A stretch of 6,463 bases of DNA from Rickettsiales bacterium. Lineage in GTDB: Bacteria > Pseudomonadota > Alphaproteobacteria > Rickettsiales > UBA1997. This document shows, piece after piece, positions 1-6,463 of the stretch; the stretch's first letter is position 1; every line of letters begins with the position of its first letter. The notes beneath the pieces are model-generated. The model ran no database searches. It was not told the origin of the DNA and saw only the letters and a list, made by a program, of their open reading frames with translations. The stretch covers positions 1-6,463 of the forward strand of contig JAITOR010000058.1 in assembly GCA_031289855.1 (NCBI GenBank), in the 5' to 3' direction. Made by a program: the position numbers and the translations under genes.

Positions 1-250
1 TTCCTTCGATAACACAAATATCTACTGATTTATCAGTAATGTATCTTCCTGGGACTTTTTGTTCTTTTCCACCATCAACATCTAGCCCTATAACCCCATA
101 TTGTATGTCTCCTTCCGAAGATAATCTATTTTGTAAATCATGCTTGATAGCACCGTGAATAACTTTTAATTTTTCATTCGAGTTACTTCCAGTTTGAGTA
201 AATTTCTTAAATCCTTTAATTAAGACTCTTAAAAATTCCTGATTATTCAC
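1..250 (-). CDS. Probable type II restriction endonuclease, N-terminal part (runs off left edge)
   Basis: The first 83 codons are present and the rest lies outside the window. The start is GTG: a perfect AAGGAGGT sits 4 nt upstream, while the overlapping ATG two bases earlier hits stops within a few codons. The gene follows the adenine methyltransferase in the same direction and overlaps its end by 8 nt, the usual arrangement of a modification gene and its restriction partner. The visible protein has an N-terminal segment with NEKLKVIHGAI (residues 25-35), then GKEQKVPGRY (61-70) and DKSVDICV (73-80). From memory of type II restriction enzymes with a PD-(D/E)XK-like core, a 'G-x-Y ... K-x-VDI' segment precedes the catalytic Lys, so Asp77 is a candidate metal ligand. 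The expected downstream catalytic Lys is not in the window. If correct, it would cut the site protected by the neighbouring methylase. No Trp codon occurs in this part. The family call rests on context plus a short motif, so the specificity is unknown. Confidence 0.55.
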   Translation of the reverse strand, partial: MNNQEFLRVLIKGFKKFTQTGSNSNEKLKVIHGAIKHDLQNRLSSEGDIQYGVIGLDVDGGKEQKVPGRYITDKSVDICVIEG

Positions 251-1640
251 ATCTACCTCCTTCAAAATAATAATTTAAATATTTTTGAACATCCGAAGTA
301 TTAAAAGTATAATAACCACCATTTTTATATTTTTTTAACGATTCTACGAAATTGATAAAAAGCGGATTAACTAGTGCTTTTTTAACTTCCTCATATGTTT
401 TATTTGTTAATATATATATCCCAGAATATACACCTATTCCCGCTTGTGCTTTGAGGATTTTGAGACTTTCAGGGTTGGATTTAATTAAACAACTAATAAT
501 TATTTTTTCTTTAAAAGTGTCATTAAGTGCTTGGGTTCGTCCAAAGCCATATCAATCATTTTTATTAGATTTTAAATGGACATTTAGATATTCTTGCGTT
601 TTTTTATTTAATTCCATGAAACTAATTAATTTACCATTTTTATCATACGGATATAAACATATTTTAGTTTTGCCAGTTGAAGCTTTTATTATTTTTATCA
701 ATGGTTGAATTTCGGAAGGAAAATTTTCTTTTATAAAAATATCATCATTTAAAGTAGCATAACCATTTTTTGCTACTGCATGGTTTTTGTTTTTCACATT
801 TAATATTTTTTTTAAAGTTCCATTTATTTTCGAAAAATACATTTTATTATCGATAAAAACATCTTCATAAGATATTAAATTTGATGAATTCAAATCAGAA
901 TACTCCAAATATTTTATTTTATCAAATTGTTCATTATTTTCAAAAATAGAAATACATGTAAACGTCGTAATACCTTTAAAGGCATTGTAATGTCCTAAAT
1001 TTACAATTGTTGAAAGATTTTTTTTCATTAGGATGAATTTTCTTAATACTGCACCAGCTAAACTTGTCCATCAAGAAGTAGGGGAAATATAGGACATTTT
1101 ACCGGTTACATTCAGCATTTTGAAACCAACTTCAAAGAATACGATGAATAAATCCGTCATCCCAACTTGAGAAAAGTCAAAACTTTTAACCAAATTATAA
1201 TTTTCGCTAAGGTTGTGAACTCTAACATATGGAGGATTCCCTACAACATAATCCATTTTATTATTAAATTTAGTGACAGTTAGAGCATCGCAATTTAATA
1301 CATCCCATTTAACATTTTTAATTCCTTCTTCATTAATAATACTATCTAGATTTTGAATAAGATTTCCAAAATTATCTTTATTAAGTTCTATCCCATGAAT
1401 ATATTTTTCAAGATTTTCCTTAATATCTTGTATTTTCATATTGTTAGATTGTGCAATATATATGTATCTACTTACAATTTCATTCAAAAATGCTCCAACA
1501 CCAGCAGAATTGTCAATAATATGCTTATCTAAAATCTGTTTCCCTTTGTAACCAATTAAATCTAGAATATTGTTAACAATGTGTAAAGGTGTAAAAACTT
1601 CACCTGTTTTTTTTACTTTTTGCATTTTTTCATCCATCAT
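243..1640 (-). CDS. N6-adenine DNA methyltransferase (Eco57I/TaqI-like, gamma-type motif order), modification subunit
   Basis: A 465-aa class I SAM-dependent DNA methyltransferase that would methylate adenine N6 in a short recognition site. Motifs in order: GEVFTP (13-18, motif X), DNSAGVGAFL (43-52, SAM-binding motif I), HGIELN (82-87, motif II), NPPY (135-138, catalytic motif IV) and ISPTSW (185-190). The C-terminal, presumably target-recognition, part ends with GFGRTQAL (365-372) and a KNGGYYTF stretch near 439-446, typical of this methylase type. Under the standard code the gene looks split into pieces, but the breaks are TGA codons at W190 and W363 in one frame, so it is intact under code 4. 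ATG 1640 is taken as the start; ATG at 1637 is also possible. There is no Shine-Dalgarno, but a TATAAT lies 9 nt upstream. The end overlaps the putative endonuclease start by 8 nt, suggesting a two-gene restriction-modification operon. The recognition sequence cannot be read from the protein. Confidence 0.9.
255..262 (-). promoter_or_regulatory. Shine-Dalgarno site for the putative endonuclease GTG start
   Basis: AAGGAGGT on the minus strand, 4 nt before the GTG. It is a full anti-16S complement and the only strong ribosome binding site in the window. It lies inside the last codons of the upstream methyltransferase gene, so the endonuclease is probably translated from the same mRNA by internal initiation. 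It decides the start codon of the downstream gene. Confidence 0.85.
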
Positions 1641-1649
1641 AATATAAAT

Positions 1650-1655
1650 ATTATA
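1650..1655 (-). promoter_or_regulatory. -10 box of the restriction-modification operon
   Basis: Perfect TATAAT on the minus strand, separated by 9 nt from the methyltransferase ATG. A start site at the usual distance would give a 5' leader of only a few bases. No good -35 is seen at 17 nt; the nearest candidate is TTGAAT (1676-1681) with a 20-nt spacer. Confidence 0.55.
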
Positions 1656-1660
1656 ATTTA

Positions 1661-1732
1661 ATAAAGTCTATTTATATTCAACAAAAGTTTGTTTATAATA
1701 TTAAACAAACCTATATTATGACTAAACTTTAT
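1661..1732. repeat. Nested inverted repeat upstream of the restriction-modification operon
   Basis: The inner element is a perfect 9-bp inverted repeat, GTTTGTTTA (1687-1695) and TAAACAAAC (1702-1710), around a 6-nt loop. Around it, ATAAAGT (1661-1667) and ACTTTAT (1726-1732) form outer arms centred within 2 nt of the inner one, with short AGTC/GACT and ATAT matches between. It starts 6 bp upstream of the operon's -10 box and covers the -35 region. It could be an operator, or on the minus strand a weak terminator, because the inner stem is followed by TTTT. No controller (C) protein gene is visible in the window. Confidence 0.5.
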
Positions 1733-1929
1733 AATTAATACACCACGTTTCTTGCAATTATAAATATATTATTAGGGTTAAGCATAGGGAAGTGGGGTAT
1801 TTACCACTAATTTGTTTTAGCACTTGCACTGCTATCTAATTTTCATCTTTTTTTAATTGGGCGTCATATTACTAAATCTATGGTTTAGTGTACTTAACTT
1901 CTATAATCTAGAATAAGAGAAAACCCTTA
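1733..1929. other. Non-coding stretch between pilin-like gene and restriction-modification operon
   Basis: About 200 nt with no convincing gene on either strand under code 4 and no tRNA-like T-loop (no GGTTCGA-type motif). It holds several small hairpins: AGTGG/CCACT (1791-1795 and 1804-1808), ACTAAA/TTTAGT (1871-1876 and 1884-1889) and AATAAG/CTTATT (1912-1917 and 1926-1931). The last overlaps the stop codon of the pilin-like gene and might aid 3'-end formation, but no T-tract follows on the minus strand, so it is not called a terminator. The part around 1775-1835 is locally richer in G and C than the usual intergenic DNA here, hinting at decayed or functional sequence of unknown kind. Confidence 0.4.
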
Positions 1930-2283
1930 TTAAGATTGAGGCCATCAAACACCAACAAATGTAACAAACACATTAAATCCTACTAACCCGATTAAACCTG
2001 CAAGGACAATTGTAATAATTGCACCCTTCATAGTAACAACTGCATCAGCTCTTTCCTTTGGATCTTCTGAATTTTTTTCTTGCACAGCCTTGACTAATCG
2101 TATACCAGCCATAATCATAATGTAGCCTACAACTAGGTTAATTAACACTGATATTGTTGAGAATACAGCTGTAGCACCATCATCACCTAAAAATTTATCT
2201 AGCCAAAGTCATAACCAATTGTTTTGATTTGGGCTTGCTGCTAAATATGTAGTAGCTTGAAGTTGAGTTAAAAAATTTGTCAT
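1930..2283 (-). CDS. Small two-helix membrane protein, VirB2/TrbC-like pilin candidate (mollicute conjugative-element type)
   Basis: A 117-aa protein when TGA is read as Trp (W25 and W113). The N-terminal 40 residues are polar with a WLWLWL patch (23-28). Two hydrophobic helices follow: about 41-64 (ends AGIRLV) and about 86-112 (Gly-rich, VLAGLIGLVGF). Between them is a charged loop, EKNSEDPKERAD (69-80). The C-terminus is WWPQS. A short protein with two membrane helices and a small charged loop is the layout of VirB2/TrbC pilins of type IV secretion systems. It resembles the pilin-like conjugal transfer proteins of mycoplasma integrative elements (Mbov_0395-type), as judged from memory. The start is the ATG at 2283, with an in-frame stop 3 codons upstream, no Shine-Dalgarno, and TATAAT 8 nt before it. 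No other transfer gene lies within the window, so it may be the edge of an element, a remnant, or a lone membrane protein of another role. Confidence 0.6.
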
Positions 2284-2291
2284 ACATATAA

Positions 2292-2320
2292 ATTATATAG
2301 AGAAAATAAAAATATGGAAA
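2292..2320 (-). promoter_or_regulatory. Promoter of the pilin-like gene
   Basis: On the minus strand, TATAAT (2297-2292) lies 8 nt before the ATG. TTTCCA (2320-2315), a 4/6 match to TTGACA, lies 17 nt upstream of it. The predicted transcript would begin at or within 2-3 nt of the start codon. Confidence 0.6.
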
Positions 2321-2331
2321 AGATTTTTTTA

Positions 2332-2348
2332 TATATACAATGTATATA
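2332..2348. promoter_or_regulatory. Perfect 17-bp palindrome over the valS promoter
   Basis: TATATACA-A-TGTATATA is an 8-bp perfect dyad around one central A, in the 75-bp gap between the divergent pilin-like and valS start codons. Its right arm covers four bases of the valS -10 box, and its left arm ends about 12 bp from the pilin promoter -35. The position suits a repressor binding site, but the element is almost all A/T, so chance is a real alternative. Confidence 0.35.
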
Positions 2349-2350
2349 AT
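2345..2350 (+). promoter_or_regulatory. -10 box of valS
   Basis: Perfect TATAAT followed by 8 nt and the valS ATG, with no Shine-Dalgarno between. The -35 region at 17-18 nt is poor (T-rich only). The short gap leaves no room for a T-box leader. Confidence 0.6.
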
Positions 2351-2358
2351 TATTAAAA

Positions 2359-4929
2359 ATGGCGTATAATCACAAAGAAATTGAAAAAAATTTATATGAT
2401 TTTTGACTAAAAAATAAACTTTTTGATCCCATTAAAAAAACTAGTTGTAGCAAAAATTTTTCAATTATCCTTCCTCCACCCAATGTTACTGGTCACTTGC
2501 ATTTAGGTCATGCTTGAGGGAGTTCAATTCAGGATTGCATCATTAGGTATAAAAAAATTCAAGGGTTTAGAACACTTTTTATTCCAGGCACTGATCATGC
2601 TGGAATTGCCACACAAACAAAGTTTGAAAAAATTCTTGAGCAAAATAAAATTGATCGGAAAAAAATATCCGATGAAGAATTTCTTATACAATTAAAAATC
2701 TGAGCACTAAAACAAGCCAAACATATTGAATCCCAATGAGCAAGTTTAGGATTATATTTATCTTACAAATATAACACTTTTACACTTGACAAAAATGTTA
2801 GTGATTTAATTTCATTAGAATTTAAAAAACTCTATGATCAAGGTTTAATTTATCAAGCATACAAACTTGTTAATTGAGATGTAAAATTGAAAACAGCCGT
2901 TAGTGATCTTGAAAATATCAAAAAAGAAACCAAAGGAATAATGTGATATTTTAAATATTATTTAGAGGGTAGCAAAAATGAATTTTTAACTGTCGCTACC
3001 ACTAGACCAGAAACAATGTTTGCCGATACCAATTTAGTTGTTAATCCAAAAGATAAGAGATTTAAAAAATATCTAAATAAAAAATTCATAAATCCGGTTA
3101 ATAACGATAAACTTCCATTAATTAGTGATAAAACTATTGAAATGGATTTTGGCACTGGAGTAATGAAATGTACACCAGCGCATTCATTTGATGACTATGA
3201 AATAGCAAAAAAACATAAAATTGTTGATTTTAATTCTTGTATCAACATGGATGGCAAACTTAATCAATGGGCAAATACAAAATTAATGAATTTTGAAGGG
3301 GTGGATCGAATTGAAGCAAGAGAATTAATTGCTTTAAAACTTGAAAAAATGGGATTACTTATCAAAAAAGAACAGCACATTAATAATGTTGGTTACAGCG
3401 AAAGAAGTGGAGAAATTATCGAACCATTGCTTTCGCTGCAATGATTTGTTAAAATGAAACCAATTGTAGAAAATGTTAAAAAACTTTTAATTAAAAATCC
3501 ACCATCTTTCTTCCCACCAAGATTTAAAAAAACACTAGAAGAATGGTTAAAAAAAACAAATGATTGGTGTATTAGTCGTCAATTACTATGAGGGCATAAA
3601 ATCCCTGTTTGGTATCATAAAAAAAATAAGTCTATATATGTAAATGCTAATCCTCCAAAAAATGAATATGATTATGTGAGGGACACAAAAGTATTAGACA
3701 CATGATTTAGTAGTGGTTTATGACCACTAGCAACTACCAAATTTAATGCTATTGGAGGAATTAGCGATTTCTATCCAATATCAATGCTAGTAACTGGATG
3801 AGATATTATTTTCTTTTGAGTGGCAAGAATGCTATTCCAATGTTCTGTGATTGATGCATCAATCTCATTAAAAAGCATTTTATTAACGGGACTGATTCGA
3901 GATGAAAATAACAAAAAAATGTCTAAATCTGTTGGCAATGTTGTTGATCCTGATGCGATTATAGAAGAATATGGTGCTGATGCCTTACGAGCAACACTAA
4001 TTAGTGGTTCTCCAAACGGTGAAGACTTAATATTCAAGAAAGAACGATTAATTTACAACCGAAATTTTATAAATAAAATATGGAATGCTAATAATTTAGT
4101 TATAAAAAACAATGAAAATAATATCAATTTTAAAAAAATAGATTTTATCAATTCATGGATCATTAATGAATTGCACAAATGTATTCATCAATATATTAAT
4201 AACATGGAAAAATATAATTTTTCAATCATTTGGAAAGAGGTTGTTAATTTTAGTTGAGAAATATTCGCTAACACATACCTTGAAATAGCTAAAACTGTTA
4301 ATGACGATGAAACTAGGAAGGTTGTTAACTATGTTTATAAAAACATTCTCATCATGATTCATCCATTCATGCCTTTCATTAGCGAATATATTTATCATAA
4401 TAAATATTTTAATAAAAAAAGCATTATGCTCGAAACATTAAAAAAGCAAAAAATCAATAATGTTTGCAATGAAGAAGCTGAGTTATTCATCGATATTTAT
4501 TCTAATATTAAAACATTAAGAATTAAAAATAACATTAAGAATACTAAAATCATTAACATTAACATTGTAACAACAAAAAATATTAACATTGTTAAACTAA
4601 ATAAATACTTAAATAATTTTTCAATTTTCATCAATAATATTTCAAATATACGAAATACTGAAATAAAAGAAACAATTATTTTAAAAAAATATACCTTTGA
4701 AATTCTAACTGCCATCTCTAGCAAAAAAGAAGAAATTATTAAAAACGAAAATTTATTAAGGAAATTAAAATTGGAATTAGAAAGATGTATTGCAATACTT
4801 TCTAACCAAGATTTTATCAAAAAGGCACCCAAAGAAAAAGTATTACTCGAAGAGAATAAGCAACGTGATTACCAAAGACAATACGAACAAGTTAAGGCTA
4901 TTATTAGGGAATTAAAAAAAGAGGACTAA
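2359..4929 (+). CDS. valS: Valine--tRNA ligase (valyl-tRNA synthetase)
   Basis: An 856-aa cytoplasmic class Ia synthetase that charges tRNA-Val with valine using ATP, near the family's usual 880 aa. Visible features: PPPNVTGHLHLGHAW (39-53) with the HLGH signature at 48-51; the CP1 editing domain, about 155-330, with ATTRPETMFAD (213-222) and GTGVMKCTPAHSFDDY (265-280); DWCISRQLLWGHKIPVW near 402-418; DTWFSSGLWPL; TGWDIIFFWVARM ending at 488; and KMSKS (520-524). A helical anticodon-binding region follows, and then the Lys/Glu-rich C-terminal coiled coil (about 788-856, with SNQDFIKKAPKEKV) that contacts tRNA. Thirteen Trp codons are TGA and about seven are TGG; under the standard code the gene falls into fragments. 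ATG 2359 is chosen because an in-frame TAA lies four codons upstream and TATAAT is 8 nt away. The region around 720-780 is Asn/Ile-rich and strongly diverged, but the frame is intact. Confidence 0.97.
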
Positions 4930-4944
4930 TGATATTTTCTTTTT
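4914..4944. terminator. Possible shared bidirectional terminator between valS and folC
   Basis: AAAAAGA (4916-4922) and TCTTTTT (4938-4944) form a 7-bp stem, extendable by two G-T pairs and one A-T pair, around a 9-nt loop that contains the stop codons of both convergent genes. The 3' arm is T-rich on either strand: five Ts on plus, seven on minus (4920-4914). The stem is weak in G-C pairs, so it is a candidate only, but there is no other space for termination. Confidence 0.4.
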
Positions 4945-6221
4945 AGGTATTCAATCAAAAAGAAAGAACCAATCACAAAAACAACATCAATTTCTTTATT
5001 ATTTATTGCTTTATTAAAAGCTAATTTAGGATCAGAAAAACTTACACTCCTTTTGTTATATTTTAAAATAATGTCATTCATTTCATTATTTGATAACGAA
5101 CGTGGGTTATCAGGAACCATGGTAGGATAAAAATTATAAATATATTTTGATATATTTTTCACATAATTATTGTAATCTTTATCTTTCATCATAGCAATTA
5201 CAACGCTGATCTTTTTACCGACATAAAATTTTTCTATAAAGTTTTTTATCGCCAAAGATGCTGTAACATTGTGTCCTCCGTCATAGATGATTTCCTTTAC
5301 TTCGTTGAAAGAATTTATCATTTTAATACATTGTAATCTTCCTGGCAATCTAGTCATTTCTATTCCTTTTTTGAACGCAATAGAAGGGATATAAAAATGA
5401 TGGTATTTGATGAGACATTCAATAGCAGCTAATGAACACTCTAGATTGTCAATGGAATGCTTGCCTGGCATATTTATTTTTATGTTAATATTTTTAAACT
5501 TAATTATCGTTAAATTTTTTCTTATTTTGGCATTTTTAATTTTGTAAACTTCTGATGCTAAGAAAAACTTTGTGTTATTTTTTTTACACGAATTAATAAT
5601 TATTCGTTTAACATTTGAAAGTTGTTTTGATGACACACAACATGATTTTTTTTTAATAATTCCTGATTTTATAGTTGCAATTTCTTCAACAGTACTGCCC
5701 AATAAAGGCACATGGTCTAAAGAAATCCGTGTAATTATAGATACTAACGAATGTTTAATCACATTTGTAGAATCAGTCAATCCTCCCATCCCGACCTCCA
5801 TCACGCAAATATTGACCTTATGTGTCAAGGAACTTAAAAAAAATACAAGCGTTAATACCTCAAATTCTGTAGGAAAAATTCCTTTTTTCTCTAGTATTTG
5901 CATTTTATTTTTAATTTGCAAAATATATTTTGAAAAATCTTTTTTACCAATATTTCTATTATTAAACTTTATTTGCTCGCGATAACATTCGACATATGGA
6001 GAAGAAAAAAGTGAAGTATTATAATTTGCCCTTGTTAAAATATTTGCGGTAAATGCGGCAGTTGAACCTTTTCCATTAGTACCTGTCACATGTATAAATT
6101 TTAATTTATCCTGTGGATTATAAAATAGTTTACATAAATTTTGTATTCTATCTAACCCCATAACACTCCCACGAGTTTTAAGCTGCATTAAGTACTCCAA
6201 TGCTTTAGCATAAGTTCACAT
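4926..6221 (-). CDS. folC: Folylpolyglutamate synthase / dihydrofolate synthase (Mur ligase family)
   Basis: A 431-aa cytoplasmic ATP-dependent ligase that adds glutamate to folates, and in bifunctional forms joins dihydropteroate to glutamate. Motifs, numbered from ATG 6221: TYAKALEYL (4-12), GLDRIQNL (22-29), P-loop HVTGTNGKGS (44-53), FSSPY, PTEFEVLT, EVGMGGLTDSTN, SLDHVPLLGSTVEEIATIKSGII (the Lys region of Mur ligases), PGKHSIDNLE, LPGRLQ, and DGGHN near the start of the C-terminal domain (usually DGAHN). A TTG at 6200 would be the standard-code start, but reading TGA as Trp at residue 3 extends the frame to an ATG with TATAAT 8 nt upstream and restores the typical FolC N-terminus. It is convergent with valS: TAG (4928-4926) overlaps the valS TAA, a 4-nt overlap. 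In many Firmicutes valS and folC are co-directional, so the order here appears rearranged by inversion. Whether it also has dihydrofolate synthase activity cannot be told. Confidence 0.95.
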
Positions 6222-6229
6222 ATGAAAAC

Positions 6230-6258
6230 ATTATAATTTATGTGACTTATAATTCCAA
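6230..6258 (-). promoter_or_regulatory. Promoter of folC
   Basis: Minus-strand TATAAT (6235-6230) lies 8 nt before the folC ATG, with TTGGAA (6258-6253; 4/6 match to TTGACA) at a 17-nt spacing. No Shine-Dalgarno follows. The -35 shares one base with the -10 box of the divergent aroA gene. Confidence 0.65.
6248..6253 (+). promoter_or_regulatory. -10 box of aroA
   Basis: TATAAT followed by 12 nt and the aroA ATG, giving a leader of about 5-6 nt at most. No Shine-Dalgarno is seen. The -35 position (6225-6230, AAAACA) is weak and lies next to the folC start. Confidence 0.5.
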
Positions 6259-6265
6259 AATTATT

Positions 6266-6463
6266 ATGGACAAAAAAATAATAATCCCTCCATCAAAAAG
6301 TATTTCTCATAGAGCTATAATTTGCGGTATTTTATCAAATAGTTTTAACAAAATTAAAAATTTAGGGAAAAACAATGACATAGATGCAACAATAATTGGA
6401 ATGAAAAATATTATTAGTGATCGAACCAATAAAATAAATTGTAATGAATCAGCTTCTACATTA
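6266..6463 (+). CDS. aroA: 3-phosphoshikimate 1-carboxyvinyltransferase (EPSP synthase), N-terminal part
   Basis: The first 66 codons of the enzyme that joins phosphoenolpyruvate to shikimate-3-phosphate on the way to chorismate; the remainder lies past the right edge. The N-terminus matches the family closely: PPSKSISHRA (8-17) holds the Lys, Ser and Arg (K11, S12, R16) that bind substrate, equivalent to K22, S23 and R27 of E. coli AroA. GKNNDIDATIIGM (36-48) matches the 'DD..T...L' helix, and CNESASTL (59-66) matches the NAGTAMR / ESGSTLR loop that contacts the PEP site. Ala63 stands where most enzymes have Gly (G96 in E. coli). The ATG at 6266 fits the normal distance to PSKS; an in-frame GTG at 6242 is possible but would put the -10 box inside the gene. 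It is divergent from folC, 44 bp between start codons. No Trp occurs in this part, so the code cannot be tested here. A MurA identity is unlikely given the SKS.SHR motif. Confidence 0.92.
   Translation, partial: MDKKIIIPPSKSISHRAIICGILSNSFNKIKNLGKNNDIDATIIGMKNIISDRTNKINCNESASTL

Noticed and set aside
352..708. Plus-strand open frame of 118 aa opposite the methylase
   Set aside because: It is antisense to a gene with clear motifs, lacks a start signal, and has no recognisable domain.
552..1640. Two adjacent minus-strand frames (1071-1640 and 552-1028) that look like a methylase gene broken into pieces
   Set aside because: Both are in one frame and separated only by a TGA at a conserved Trp. 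Under code 4 the gene runs intact from 1640 to 243.
1850..1905. Short minus-strand peptides (…NMTPN and YDAQLKKDEN followed by a stop) reminiscent of the C-terminus of IS3-family transposases
   Set aside because: Only 5-10 residues, in two different frames with stops just upstream and no inverted terminal repeat pair identified. Too short to separate from chance.
2284..2358. T-box leader or other riboswitch upstream of valS
   Set aside because: The gap is 75 bp, holds the promoters themselves, and leaves almost no leader RNA.
4497..4832. Minus-strand hydrophobic open frame within the valS 3' part
   Set aside because: It is the complement of the Lys/Asn/Ile-rich valS coding region; hydrophobicity of the antisense is expected from that composition.
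5572..5985. Plus-strand 137-aa open frame opposite folC
   Set aside because: Shadow of folC; the opposite strand has the full set of Mur-ligase motifs.
6200..6200. TTG as the folC start
   Set aside because: Reading TGA as Trp extends the frame to ATG 6221, which has the family-typical N-terminus and a TATAAT 8 nt upstream.
1..6463. CRISPR array, tRNA or rRNA genes
   Set aside because: No regularly spaced repeats, no tRNA T-loop motifs and no rRNA-like stretches were found on either strand.

Overview
This AT-rich window uses TGA as tryptophan. When TGA is read as Trp, broken frames join into full-length proteins, and the TGA codons fall on conserved Trp positions (for example GHAW, LLWGHKIPVW and DTWFSSGLW in ValS, and ISPTSW in the methyltransferase). 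With the Firmicutes-like ValS and FolC proteins, this points to a Mollicutes-type bacterium (genetic code 4) of the Mycoplasma/Spiroplasma kind. The species cannot be named from the sequence.

Layout. (1) 1-1640, minus strand: a restriction-modification operon with a complete 465-aa N6-adenine DNA methyltransferase, followed with an 8-nt overlap by the start of a probable restriction endonuclease that runs off the left edge. (2) 1641-1929: a non-coding stretch with a nested inverted repeat just upstream of the operon and several small hairpins. (3) 1930-2283, minus: a 117-aa protein with two membrane segments, resembling VirB2/TrbC-type pilins of mollicute conjugative elements. (4) 2359-4929, plus: complete valS, divergent from the pilin-like gene. 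(5) 4926-6221, minus: complete folC, meeting valS tail to tail with overlapping stop codons. (6) 6266-6463, plus: the first 66 codons of aroA (EPSP synthase), divergent from folC.

How the genes relate. valS and folC are housekeeping genes. AroA is a shikimate-pathway enzyme, and chorismate from that pathway supplies p-aminobenzoate for folate, so folC and aroA may be metabolically linked. A shikimate gene is unexpected in a mollicute, because most have lost the pathway. The left part (restriction-modification operon plus lone pilin-like gene) looks like accessory or mobile-element-derived DNA.

The most striking non-coding pattern is at the gene starts. Four of the five genes that begin a transcript have a perfect TATAAT box 8-9 nt before the ATG and no Shine-Dalgarno sequence; aroA has it 12 nt before. 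This implies leaderless or nearly leaderless mRNAs. The one gene internal to an operon has a perfect AAGGAGGT and a GTG start.
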